A stretch of DNA of 13,344 nt from Nanobdellota archaeon (GCA_018815145.1 JAHIYL010000294.1:1-13344), one strand, 5' to 3'; counted from the first letter of the stretch, positions 1 to 7,386 are shown. Notes: generated from the sequence alone by a model not told the origin. A program made the numbers and translations.

Positions 1-186
1 ATAAGTAATGTAATATCCTTCAACATCAATGACATTGTCATATCGTTCTTTTAGATATTCAAAGCCCTTGCCAAATGAGCTCAGAAGCAAAACATGCCCC
101 TTTTTTATAAGATAATCTATGATGACGCTTGATTTGGTCACATGACCCATGCCCATACCGGCCATTGAGAATAATATTCTTGCCAT
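1..186 (-). CDS. GT-B glycosyltransferase, MJ1255-like (partial, cut by left edge)
   Basis: Only the first 62 codons are visible; the gene runs off the left edge. The protein begins MARILFSMAGMGMGHVTKS. The hydrophobic first strand followed by a GxGxGH-type glycine loop is the start of the first Rossmann domain in GT-B glycosyltransferases of the UDP-GlcNAc-transferase/MJ1255 kind. It continues with a helix, the strand GHVLLLSS and the segment FGKGFEYLKERY, as expected. The ATG at 184-186 has an AGGA ribosome binding site at 191-194, four bases upstream. The gene begins 14 bases after the stop of the preceding GT2 gene on the same strand, so the two are very probably co-transcribed. Acceptor and sugar donor cannot be deduced, because the donor-binding C-terminal domain lies outside the window. 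Confidence 0.7.
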   Translation of the reverse strand, partial: MARILFSMAGMGMGHVTKSSVIIDYLIKKGHVLLLSSFGKGFEYLKERYDNVIDVEGYYITY

Positions 187-200
187 TTTTTCCTGCTTTG

Positions 201-923
201 TTAATTAAGATACAATTCATTATATAATACTTTCCGTCTGCTCATCCGGAATACCTGAGACAATGCTTTAAGTGGAGGAATCTTGTTGAAAAAAATCTCT
301 TTGGACATCTTGATGTTATTCAGTGTTCCTTTGATCAGGCCAACTTTGCTGGCCTTTGGACAGCTCTTGATATTCTTGAAGTCAATTACTGCAAATTTTA
401 GATTGTTGTTGAGTATATATTCGTTCATCAATGCTTCGATTCCAAATCGCGTGTCCATGTCCAATTTTAGATTGAGAAATATCTCTTTTTTTAAACATCT
501 TTCACCGGAATATGCATCCATCCCAAAGAAAAAATGATATATTTTGAGCGGAAAGCCAAAATTTCTGAAGCTGATGGTGACATCAACTTTTCCATCAAGA
601 ACCGGTCTTATCAACTCAGTAATGTTCTTATTTGTCAGATTTGTAAGATCAGCATCAATAAAAACAATTGTGCTGCATTTTGAGGCTTTTGCACCAGTAA
701 GCATGGCATATGCTTTTCCATGATTATTCGGCAATTCAATCAACTTCACTTTTTTGAATTTTTTAACAATTGTTGAAGTATTGTCTGTTGAACCATCATT
801 TACAACTATGATTTCCATTATAAGCGGATGCAAGAGAACTGCTTTGAGCACTTCTTCAATATTTTTCCCTTCATTATAGGCAGGGATAATGCACGACACT
901 TTTTGAGATGGTTTTTTTGGCAT
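201..923 (-). CDS. GT2 family glycosyltransferase, dolichyl-phosphate-sugar synthase-like
   Basis: This 240-residue protein has a GT-A fold of family GT2. The N terminus carries the nucleotide-binding strand CIIPAYNEGKNIEEVL (residues 11-26) and VNDGSTDNT (41-49). The metal-binding DxD is FIDADL (D90, D92). A later FGIEALMNEYIL segment (160-171) resembles the acceptor-side helix of dolichyl-phosphate-mannose/glucose synthases and related archaeal enzymes. No C-terminal membrane helices are present, so the enzyme is cytosolic or peripheral, unlike the long membrane-anchored forms. It probably transfers a sugar from a nucleotide-sugar to a lipid phosphate or a glycan; the exact donor is unknown. 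The start is ATG at 921-923 with no obvious Shine-Dalgarno. It follows the GT8-like gene after a 74-base gap with a possible TATA box, so it may be a second transcription unit inside the cluster. Confidence 0.85.
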   Translation of the reverse strand: MPKKPSQKVSCIIPAYNEGKNIEEVLKAVLLHPLIMEIIVVNDGSTDNTSTIVKKFKKVKLIELPNNHGKAYAMLTGAKASKCSTIVFIDADLTNLTNKNITELIRPVLDGKVDVTISFRNFGFPLKIYHFFFGMDAYSGERCLKKEIFLNLKLDMDTRFGIEALMNEYILNNNLKFAVIDFKNIKSCPKASKVGLIKGTLNNIKMSKEIFFNKIPPLKALSQVFRMSRRKVLYNELYLN

Positions 924-956
924 GTTTGATTTAGGACTAGTAATAACTTTTGTATG

Positions 957-963
957 TTTAAAA
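957..963 (-). promoter_or_regulatory. possible TATA box for the GT2 gene at 201-923
   Basis: On the minus strand, AATTTTAAAC lies in the 74-base gap between two glycosyltransferase genes. A start about 26 bases downstream would fall near 934, giving a leader of roughly 11 bases before the ATG at 923. The region is AT-rich, so chance matches are easy; weak call. Confidence 0.35.
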
Positions 964-997
964 TTATTTCTGAAATATTTGCTTTTCCCGAACTGAT

Positions 998-1849
998 TTA
1001 ATCAGATATTTTTTCACCATATATTATCTCAAAAATGAAATTGAGTTTTGGTCCTAATTTATTTAATATGAACCCAAATAAATTGATCTGGTTATGCCCG
1101 TTTCCATATCCGAAATTCCTGAAAGGGCGATATGCGTTCCTGCGGCCGGCATTGTGCACAATAGGTATTAATTCTATATTTTTTCTGTCTTTGAAATAAA
1201 ATTTTGAATTAGATATAAAGTACTTTTTTCCAGTTGTGCAGACCCTAAAGTTATATTCCAGTCCGATTGGCCAAAACCCTTCTTCATGCAATAAATAGCT
1301 AAGGCCGATTTGGTCAGGTCCCCATACATTCTTATTAAGGATAAGGGTCTCCAATTCATGGCAAACCCGGATAAAATTTGAAGAAGACCCAAAAATTACT
1401 CCGGCGTTGATCATTTTTTTATTCTTAAGGTATTGAATTATTTTTTTTGGCAGCCCGTTATTAAGAGTATATTTTGTCACTATCACATCATCCAACACTG
1501 CCCGAAACCTTGTTTTTTTTTCTTCAAACTTATCTGAAATATCTGCCTGAAAGATTATGTCTCCTCCGTCTATTGATAATATTTGGTCATATTTATTGCT
1601 CCTCAAAAAATCTGCCATGTCTCTGAATCTTAGGGTGGTAATCGACCCGTTTATTTTGCATTCTTTGACAATAACGCCTTTTTTTTTTAATTTGTTCCTT
1701 TGGTCTTTTGACAGACCATAATCAAGAACAACAGTATCTATATTTTTAAGGTTTACATTATCTTGCAGCGACTTAAGCCAGTGCATGATCAGAAAGTCTC
1801 CGAACTTTTCGTCACTTGAAGTGATTATTGCATGTTTTTTCATTTTCAA
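998..1849 (-). CDS. GT8-like GT-A glycosyltransferase
   Basis: This protein of 281-283 residues has the outline of a retaining GT-A enzyme of the GT8/glycogenin type, but diverges from families I know well. Visible landmarks, numbered from the TTG start: an N-terminal strand HAIITSSDEKFGDFLI (6-21), the strand QILSIDGGDIIFQADI (89-104) with D94 and D97 in place of the usual DxD, NAGVIFG (148-154, matching the GT8 N-[AS]-G motif), WGPDQ (176-180, matching the family's DQ motif), and VHNAGR (231-236), whose histidine often completes the metal site. A TTG at 1847-1849 has an AGGTGA site nine bases upstream (1859-1864); the ATG at 1841-1843 is six bases further in. TTG is favoured on spacing. It follows the GT2 gene at 1876-2592 after 26 bases, so it belongs to the same operon. 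Donor and acceptor are unknown. Confidence 0.7.
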   Translation of the reverse strand: MKMKKHAIITSSDEKFGDFLIMHWLKSLQDNVNLKNIDTVVLDYGLSKDQRNKLKKKGVIVKECKINGSITTLRFRDMADFLRSNKYDQILSIDGGDIIFQADISDKFEEKKTRFRAVLDDVIVTKYTLNNGLPKKIIQYLKNKKMINAGVIFGSSSNFIRVCHELETLILNKNVWGPDQIGLSYLLHEEGFWPIGLEYNFRVCTTGKKYFISNSKFYFKDRKNIELIPIVHNAGRRNAYRPFRNFGYGNGHNQINLFGFILNKLGPKLNFIFEIIYGEKISD

Positions 1850-1858
1850 TTTAAGGGC

Positions 1859-1864
1859 TCACCT
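1859..1864 (-). promoter_or_regulatory. ribosome binding site AGGTGA that supports a TTG start
   Basis: AGGTGA matches the archaeal anti-Shine-Dalgarno sequence. It lies nine bases before a TTG at 1849 but fifteen bases before the in-frame ATG at 1843. Nine bases is within the usual range, so this site favours initiation at the TTG. Confidence 0.55.
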
Positions 1865-1875
1865 GAATTTGGAAT

Positions 1876-2592
1876 TTAATACTCTCCAAACCTATAGTTT
1901 TTATTTTTTAGCTCTTTTTTTGTGAAGAACCTGTATATATCCTGCTTGGCATATTCAAGACAGGTATTTAGTCTTCCGTCTTTGACAAACCTCCTGTTTG
2001 AGACATGCACTTTTGGATTGATATAAAATTTATGTTTTGCAATTTTTGAAGCCCTTTCCATGTATTCCTGATCTTCAGACAGGATTCCTTCCTGATTAAA
2101 TCCGTTTATACGCTTATGTATGGGTTTTTTGCTCAAAATGCAGTAGCCATTGCATTTGCAGGAAAATATTGAGGATAGGTATAGCTTTACATTACTAAGC
2201 CAAAAAATAATGTTGTCGATTGTATTAGGGGGAACAGGAACACCGCCAAAGGAAGCGAGTTCAATATGGTCTTTTTGTATTATGCTGTGCACATTTTTTA
2301 CAAAATCCTTATCCAAAATCACATCAGAATCCAGAAATAGGAGATAATCACCTTTAGCGTGCTTGACCCCAACATTTCTGGTCTTCCCAGGATTACCAAT
2401 ATTCTTTTTTTTATCTTTAGGCTCAAGAACAACCTTACATCCATATTTTTTCGCAATTTTCACAGTCTTATCTTTTGAATTGGCATCAGCAACAATGACT
2501 TCATAATTCTTATAGGTCTGCTTTTTGATTGAATCAAGAAGCAGGGGGAGATATTTCTCTTCATTTAATGTAGGGATTATGATTGATATCAT
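1876..2592 (-). CDS. GT2 family glycosyltransferase
   Basis: This 238-residue protein is a canonical short GT2 enzyme with an inverting GT-A fold. It opens with SIIIPTLNEEKYLPLLLDSI (3-22), then VADANSKDKT (34-43), a donor-ribose/uracil-binding acidic residue at D36, and the metal-binding DSD at 88-90 within LLFLDSDVIL. The likely catalytic-base region is GILSEDQEYMER (169-180), matching the ED motif of the family. NRR near residues 199-201 may contact the diphosphate. There are no membrane helices. The start codon overlaps the stop of the alpha/beta hydrolase gene by ATGA (2589-2592), so translation is probably coupled. The product likely adds one sugar to the glycan made by this cluster; donor specificity is not readable. 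Confidence 0.87.
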   Translation of the reverse strand: MISIIIPTLNEEKYLPLLLDSIKKQTYKNYEVIVADANSKDKTVKIAKKYGCKVVLEPKDKKKNIGNPGKTRNVGVKHAKGDYLLFLDSDVILDKDFVKNVHSIIQKDHIELASFGGVPVPPNTIDNIIFWLSNVKLYLSSIFSCKCNGYCILSKKPIHKRINGFNQEGILSEDQEYMERASKIAKHKFYINPKVHVSNRRFVKDGRLNTCLEYAKQDIYRFFTKKELKNKNYRFGEY

Positions 2593-3404
2593 CTTTTGAG
2601 GAAACCATATATTAATTCATTTACCAATTCAGGATTGTTCACAAGAGGGATGTGGCCTTCATTCATTATTATCTGTAAATCAGAATTTTTTATTAATTTA
2701 TTCATTTTGTATGCAATTTTAACAGGAAAAGTCGTATCTTTTTCTCCATGGATAATTAAGACCGGGTAATCAAATGATTTAATTTTTTTTTTGTAATTCA
2801 ATTTTCCTATGTCATAGTATGACTTAATAAAAGGGATGATATTGACATGTTTCAGGTCATCAAATATCCTTGGAAAATACAGGTCTGATGTGCCTCTGTA
2901 ATATTTATAATCTACCCAACCTCCTTTTTTCTCTAATCTGAGCAATTTGAATGCTGGAAAAAGAAAAATCAATGAAAAAACTAGGCAAGCATAATACCGA
3001 ACAAAGTTATAGTAGCTGCTCTTCACATTATATGACGAACTTACAAGCACAATTTTTTTTATGTATTTAGGGTATCTTTCAGCAAAATTCATTGCAATCA
3101 TGCTCCCTCCGCAGTGCCCGATAATGATTGTCTTTTTGATATTGAGATGTTTCAATAACATAAATACATCCTTTGCACATGTCTTCACCATATAGTCTAC
3201 AGGTTTATCAGACATTCCATGGCCCCTTGTATCCATGAGCGTGCATGAGAAACCTTTTTTTAAAAAATATTCATAGGCAGGAAACCAGGCAGTTGAGTTT
3301 CCGGTTAGTCCATGAAGGAAAAGTAAATTGTCTTTTTTACCTTTTGAATGGCTGTACCATATCCTTGTTCTGTCAAAACTGATGAAGTATTTTCCAGAAA
3401 TCAT
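2589..3404 (-). CDS. alpha/beta hydrolase with cysteine at the nucleophile position
   Basis: This 271-residue protein has a full alpha/beta-hydrolase fold. Seen in order: the oxyanion-hole loop FLHGLTGNSTAW (29-40), DTRGHGMSDKP (58-68) typical of the family, the nucleophile elbow GHCGGS (96-101), a cap region (about 125-205), the acid in HGEKDTTFP (D223), and the catalytic histidine in NEGHIPLVNNPE (H251). The elbow residue is Cys98 (codon TGC), where most relatives have serine. The reading is unambiguous within an intact frame. A Cys-Asp-His triad is known in a minority of the superfamily, such as dienelactone hydrolases. The substrate is unknown; an ester or acyl group on a glycan or lipid is a guess from context. 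The gene overlaps both neighbours by ATGA, indicating a tight operon with the glycoside hydrolase and GT2. Confidence 0.85.
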   Translation of the reverse strand: MISGKYFISFDRTRIWYSHSKGKKDNLLFLHGLTGNSTAWFPAYEYFLKKGFSCTLMDTRGHGMSDKPVDYMVKTCAKDVFMLLKHLNIKKTIIIGHCGGSMIAMNFAERYPKYIKKIVLVSSSYNVKSSYYNFVRYYACLVFSLIFLFPAFKLLRLEKKGGWVDYKYYRGTSDLYFPRIFDDLKHVNIIPFIKSYYDIGKLNYKKKIKSFDYPVLIIHGEKDTTFPVKIAYKMNKLIKNSDLQIIMNEGHIPLVNNPELVNELIYGFLKR

Positions 3405-4546
3405 CTTAATCTCTTATATGCTGCAATGAATAGCCCTGCAGTCCATGAGAAATCATATTCAGACCTATATAGGATCCGTTTCACAGGTTTTCCTGACTGT
3501 TCATATGTCTCATATATTTTTTCGTATTTGATAAATATTCCTGCTATACGTTCTATCAATTCTTTTGCCTCTTTTTGCAGTCCGGATTCATGTTTTGCAA
3601 TCACATCAAGGCATCCCAGCCAGGACCAGCAGATCCCATTCTGATAATCAGGGACACCAAGAAAGAACAACCCTATGCTTGTAGAATATTTCAGCGGATA
3701 TCTTGGCAGATTTGTGAGTGAAGGGACAAACCTATTGATACCCCTGTCTTCGAGTGTCTCCTGAATAATTTTGGCCTTTTTCCTGTCAGCAATGCCGAAG
3801 ATTACTGCAAAAAGATTTCCGTCTGTAGAAAAATACGTGTGCTTTTTATTGTCTATCCAGTCACAGTAATGTGTGCCTATCCAGAATTGTTCATTTATCA
3901 GTTCTCTGACAGCAAAGTTCTTTTTTAGGTATTTATCTGATGACTTAATCTCACCTAACAGCCTATATAGGTTTGAAAGGCACGCAAGTGCATGGCAGTG
4001 GAGTACATTGGTATAAAGGACTTTGCCTTTTTTTCTGATATTGTCCTGCCAGGTGGCATAAGGGCTTTCTTCAATGAGCAAGTCTTTGTCAGTATCTTGG
4101 CTTTGATTCCATTCCATTGCTTTTTCAATTCTTTTGATGTGTTTTTTGAGAAAATCCATGTCACCTGTCTTTTCAATGTATCTAAAAAAAGTTATTATGA
4201 GAAGTGAGCATTGGTCTGTTGAAGGATTCCTGCCTTTGTCCTGATGATACCTTGGTATGTTTTTTACTATGGGCCCGAATCCAAAAAGCTTTAATCCTAT
4301 CTCAAGAAGAGATGCCCCGACCCGTACAGGTATCTGTCCATCTTTTTTCTGGAAACCCATAAACAGCTCCAAATTTTTTTTGACAATGTCATGATCGCCA
4401 AGCTCTAGTGCTCCCCATGACGCATATAAACTGTCTCTTGCCCAGTAATCATCAAAATGGTGTGTACCTGCAAAGATGCCATGCTCTTTATAATTAGACC
4501 GAAGTGCTTTTTTAGCAATTGAATATGCTTTTTCAATGGTGCCCAT
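3401..4546 (-). CDS. (alpha/alpha)6-barrel glycoside hydrolase, amylo-alpha-1,6-glucosidase-like
   Basis: The product is about 381 residues from the ATG chosen here (numbers below count from a TTG eight codons upstream). It matches the (alpha/alpha)6 barrel of debranching-enzyme C domains and related GH15/GH37/GH63 enzymes. Visible landmarks: DDYWARDSLYASWGALELG (40-58), KDGQIPVRV (76-84), ESPYATWQDN (168-177) with a likely catalytic acid at D176, YEQSGKPV (356-363) with a likely catalytic glutamate at E357, and FSWTAGLFIAAY (374-385). It probably hydrolyses an alpha-linked glucoside or mannoside, such as a glycogen branch, or a product of the neighbouring transferases. No signal peptide is seen, so it should be cytosolic. 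A TATA box centred about 27 bases upstream of the ATG at 4546 suggests a leaderless transcript starting there. It heads the minus-strand cluster and overlaps the next gene by ATGA. Confidence 0.8.
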   Translation of the reverse strand: MGTIEKAYSIAKKALRSNYKEHGIFAGTHHFDDYWARDSLYASWGALELGDHDIVKKNLELFMGFQKKDGQIPVRVGASLLEIGLKLFGFGPIVKNIPRYHQDKGRNPSTDQCSLLIITFFRYIEKTGDMDFLKKHIKRIEKAMEWNQSQDTDKDLLIEESPYATWQDNIRKKGKVLYTNVLHCHALACLSNLYRLLGEIKSSDKYLKKNFAVRELINEQFWIGTHYCDWIDNKKHTYFSTDGNLFAVIFGIADRKKAKIIQETLEDRGINRFVPSLTNLPRYPLKYSTSIGLFFLGVPDYQNGICWSWLGCLDVIAKHESGLQKEAKELIERIAGIFIKYEKIYETYEQSGKPVKRILYRSEYDFSWTAGLFIAAYKRLR

Positions 4547-4568
4547 AAGGTTTTGATTATTCTTTTCC

Positions 4569-4576
4569 AATATAAA
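4569..4576 (-). promoter_or_regulatory. TATA box for the minus-strand glycan operon
   Basis: TTTATATT on the minus strand is centred near 4572.5. Transcription about 26 bases downstream would start at or next to the ATG at 4544-4546, predicting a leaderless mRNA. The box overlaps a TTG at 4568-4570 that would otherwise give a protein eight residues longer; that TTG would not be in the transcript. Confidence 0.55.
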
Positions 4577-4615
4577 TTTTCTTCTTTATTTTCTCATCTG
4601 AAAATTTCAAAAAAA

Positions 4616-4623
4616 TTTTTAAA
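4616..4623 (+). promoter_or_regulatory. TATA box for the HerA-like ATPase genes
   Basis: TTTTTAAA, preceded by an A-rich stretch that could serve as a BRE, is centred near 4619.5. The expected transcription start is about 4646, directly before the ATG at 4647. This predicts a leaderless mRNA and makes the ATG at 4641 an unlikely start. It sits in the 100-base divergent region shared with the glycan operon promoter. Confidence 0.55.
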
Positions 4624-4646
4624 CCCGCCCTTCTTTAAAGATGCTC

Positions 4647-5969
4647 ATGTATGACATAGTTGTAGGAAGAAATGCTGCAGATACTGAGAAATTTGGGACA
4701 AAGGGAACCATACTCCTTGGGAAACACTATATCAAGATGGGCAGGACAAGTTCTTTGGCAAACAAGGTATTTTTAGATGTTTCGCGTTCGCATATAGTCT
4801 TTATCTGCGGAAAGAGGGGAGGGGGCAAATCCTACACAATGGGAGTCATTGCAGAAGGCATGACAAATCTTGAGAAAGATGTCTCTGAGAATCTTGCAAT
4901 AATCATGCTTGATACAATGGGCATCTATTGGACAATGAAGTATCCGAACCATAAGGACAAGGATCTTCTCAAGTCATGGGGCCTGGAAGGCAAGGCGCTT
5001 GACGTAAAGATATACACTCCTTTTGGATATTTTGATGAGTATAAGGATAAAGGGATTCCAACAGACTATCCTTTTTCTGTCAAGCCGTCTGATCTTGATA
5101 TTATTGATTGGTGCCTGACACTCAATATTGATAGGTATTCTGAAGTTGGTGTCTTGATAGAAAGGCTGATTTTCCATATGAAGAAACAGAAAGGGGATTT
5201 TGGGCTGGAAGACATCATCCAGGCTGTTAAATCAGATACTATGTCAGACCAGAAGGCAAAGAACGCAGCAGAGAACATGTTTAGGAATCTCGAGACCTGG
5301 AAGCTGTTTGATGAAAAAGGAACAAAGATAGATGATCTTGCTGTGGGAGGACAGGTGACTGTCCTGGATGTATCCTGCTATGCAACCCAGCCGGGAGGAT
5401 GGAACATCAAATCCTTAGTCATTGGCCTAGTGGCCCAGAAATTATTTATCAAGAGGATGAAGGAAAAAAAAGATGAAGAATATGATGAGATACACCATAC
5501 AGAACACTATTTTGCAGATTCTGATGAAGGCAAGAAGATGAATTATCCTTTGGTGTGGTTGGTCATTGATGAGGCGCATGAATTTTTGCCTGTAACCGGT
5601 AAGACTTCTGCGACCGATGCACTTGTAACAATCCTCAGAGAAGGCAGGCAGCCGGGAATCTCCATGATCCTTGCGACCCAGCAGCCGGGAAAGATCCATA
5701 CAGATGTAATGACACAGTCAGATACAATAATTGCCCACAGGATCACAGCAAAATTAGATACAGATGCCTTGAGTATGCTGATGCAGTCTTATATGAGGGA
5801 AGGCCTTGACAGGATGCTGGATGAGCTGCCAAGAGTAAAAGGTGCAGCATTGATACTTGATGATAACAATGAGAAGATGTATAAGATAAGGATAAGACCA
5901 AGATTTACATGGCACGGTGGAGAAGCACCTGTTGCAGTGAAACCGAAAAGAAAAGTATTCAGTTTTTAG
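4647..5969 (+). CDS. HerA/FtsK-superfamily ATPase (paralogue 1)
   Basis: This is a RecA-fold P-loop ATPase of the HerA-DUF87 group, about 440 residues (numbered below from an ATG two codons upstream). It has a short N-terminal beta-rich segment (about 4-48) like a reduced HAS barrel, Walker A GKRGGGKSYTMG (57-68), Walker B LVWLVIDEAHEFLP (304-317), then REGRQPGISMILATQQPGKI (333-352), covering the sensor strand, and TIIAHRI (362-368), with a possible arginine finger. HerA proteins are hexameric DNA translocases that normally pair with the nuclease NurA in end resection; no NurA lies next to this gene. Start choice: the ATG at 4647 fits the TATA box and the alignment with the downstream paralogue; ATG 4641 is the alternative. 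A second copy follows after 22 bases, surely in the same operon. Confidence 0.88.
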   Translation: MYDIVVGRNAADTEKFGTKGTILLGKHYIKMGRTSSLANKVFLDVSRSHIVFICGKRGGGKSYTMGVIAEGMTNLEKDVSENLAIIMLDTMGIYWTMKYPNHKDKDLLKSWGLEGKALDVKIYTPFGYFDEYKDKGIPTDYPFSVKPSDLDIIDWCLTLNIDRYSEVGVLIERLIFHMKKQKGDFGLEDIIQAVKSDTMSDQKAKNAAENMFRNLETWKLFDEKGTKIDDLAVGGQVTVLDVSCYATQPGGWNIKSLVIGLVAQKLFIKRMKEKKDEEYDEIHHTEHYFADSDEGKKMNYPLVWLVIDEAHEFLPVTGKTSATDALVTILREGRQPGISMILATQQPGKIHTDVMTQSDTIIAHRITAKLDTDALSMLMQSYMREGLDRMLDELPRVKGAALILDDNNEKMYKIRIRPRFTWHGGEAPVAVKPKRKVFSF

Positions 5970-5991
5970 AAATACAGGACAACAAACAAAA

Positions 5992-7329
5992 ATGCTGGAC
6001 CTAAAGACACCGATTGTGATAGGAAGAGGGGAACATGACCTCAAGAAATATGGTAAGCTTGGCTGCATCTATATCGGAAACAAGTATCAGGAGATAGATG
6101 CATATAAGACGTCATTGGCAAACCCTGTGTATATGGATGTTGCAGGAAGCCATGTGGTTTCAATATTCGGAAAGAGAGGGGGAGGCAAATCCTATACAAT
6201 GGGAGTCATAGCAGAAGGATTCTCATTGCTTGATGAAAAAATAAGGCAGAATACTTCAATCATCCTGATAGATACGATGGGAGTGTATTGGACAATGCGC
6301 AAGCCAAATTCTGAGCAGGAGCGAGAGCTCGTCGATTGGGGCCTGAAACCGCAGGGCGTAGATGTGAAGATTTTTACACCTTATAGATTCTATGAAGAAT
6401 ACAAGAAAAAAGGGATACCGACAGACTACCCCTTTTCAATCAAGGCTTCTACACTGGATTCAGATGACTGGCTTGAAGCATTCAAGCAGCCGAAATTTTC
6501 AGCATTAGGTGTTTTGATCAATGATGTTGTTTCCGGATTGAAGGAGAAGGGTAAAGAATATACTGTCAATGACATCATCGAGGCTGTCAAGGCTAACAAA
6601 GAATTCAATCATGATGAGACAATGGAGGTAGTAGCGATGTTCAAGCTTGCTGAGAGCTGGGGAATTTTTTCAGACACATCGACAGAATTGAAAGTGCTTG
6701 CAGCCCCGGGGAAAATCTCTGTGCTGGATGTATCATGTTACGCAACTCTGCCTTCCGGATGGGAAGTGAAGACGATGGTCTTAGGTCTTGTTGCAAAGCA
6801 CCTGTTCATATCAAGGATGCTGGCCAGAAAACAGGAAGAGCTGGATAATATAAAAGATGATGACGCATGGCTAAAAAAGGACCATCATATATTGAACAAT
6901 CCAAAAAAAGCAGAAAAAATGCCTCTTGTCTGGCTGGTCATTGATGAGGCGCATGAGTTTTTACCCAGGGATGAGAAAGACAAGAATGCGGCAACTGAAC
7001 CGCTAAAGATAATTATGAGAGAGGGCAGGCAGCCGGGAATATCATTGATCCTTGCGACCCAGCAGCCGGGAAAGATCCATACAGATGTCATGACACAGTC
7101 AGATACTGTATTGTCCCATAGGGTGACTGCAGACATTGACATCCAGGCATTGATGCTTCTGGCGCAGAGCTATAATAGGGACGGGATAATGGAAGCGATG
7201 GAAGATCTTCCCAGGCTCAAAGGAACAGCTATCATTTTTGACGATGCAAATGAACAGATTCATGAGATTAAGATCAGGCCGAGGATAAGCTGGCACGGCG
7301 GCGGAAGCCCGAATGCACTGAACATGTGA
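5992..7329 (+). CDS. HerA/FtsK-superfamily ATPase (paralogue 2)
   Basis: This 445-residue protein is a full-length paralogue of its upstream neighbour, colinear from end to end. Walker A is GKRGGGKSYTMG (60-71), Walker B is LVWLVIDEAHEFLP (312-325), the sensor region is REGRQPGISLILATQQPGKI (343-362), and TVLSHRV (372-378) holds a possible arginine finger. The most variable part is the insert before Walker B (about 280-308), lysine- and acid-rich in both copies but different in sequence. This could let the two form a hetero-hexamer or serve different partners (inference). The ATG at 5992 has only a weak, distant GGA (5977-5979), so translation may depend on the upstream gene. Retention of every ATPase motif argues that both copies are active. 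The DNA substrate and partner nuclease are unknown. Confidence 0.88.
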   Translation: MLDLKTPIVIGRGEHDLKKYGKLGCIYIGNKYQEIDAYKTSLANPVYMDVAGSHVVSIFGKRGGGKSYTMGVIAEGFSLLDEKIRQNTSIILIDTMGVYWTMRKPNSEQERELVDWGLKPQGVDVKIFTPYRFYEEYKKKGIPTDYPFSIKASTLDSDDWLEAFKQPKFSALGVLINDVVSGLKEKGKEYTVNDIIEAVKANKEFNHDETMEVVAMFKLAESWGIFSDTSTELKVLAAPGKISVLDVSCYATLPSGWEVKTMVLGLVAKHLFISRMLARKQEELDNIKDDDAWLKKDHHILNNPKKAEKMPLVWLVIDEAHEFLPRDEKDKNAATEPLKIIMREGRQPGISLILATQQPGKIHTDVMTQSDTVLSHRVTADIDIQALMLLAQSYNRDGIMEAMEDLPRLKGTAIIFDDANEQIHEIKIRPRISWHGGGSPNALNM

Positions 7330-7343
7330 TTTATGCAATAATA

Positions 7344-7351
7344 TTTTTAAA
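7344..7351 (+). promoter_or_regulatory. TATA box for the small acidic protein gene
   Basis: TTTTTAAA is centred near 7347.5, about 39 bases before the ATG at 7387. It predicts transcription from about 7374 and a leader of about 12 bases, just long enough to hold the ribosome binding site at 7376-7381. The T-run could also help end the upstream HerA transcript. Confidence 0.45.
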
Positions 7352-7375
7352 TTGAAATATCTTATCTTCTGTTTG

Positions 7376-7381
7376 GGTGAT
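7376..7381 (+). promoter_or_regulatory. ribosome binding site GGTGAT
   Basis: GGTGAT, complementary to the 3' end of archaeal 16S rRNA, lies five bases before the ATG at 7387 and fixes that start. Confidence 0.65.
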
Positions 7382-7386
7382 TCAAT

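Noticed and set aside
924..997. A possible small RNA or missing gene in the 74-base gap between two glycosyltransferase genes
   Set aside because: The gap is AT-rich, has no stable hairpin by eye and no open frame with a start and ribosome binding site; a TATA-like element is the only feature.
4547..4570. TTG start at 4570 giving an eight-residue longer glycoside hydrolase
   Set aside because: The TTG lies inside the likely TATA box (4569-4576), so it should not be transcribed; the ATG at 4546 sits where transcription is expected to begin.
5754..6068. Minus-strand 104-codon frame across the junction of the two HerA genes
   Set aside because: It spans the end of one conserved ATPase gene and the start of the next on the other strand, is cysteine- and histidine-rich without a recognisable domain, and is a shadow.
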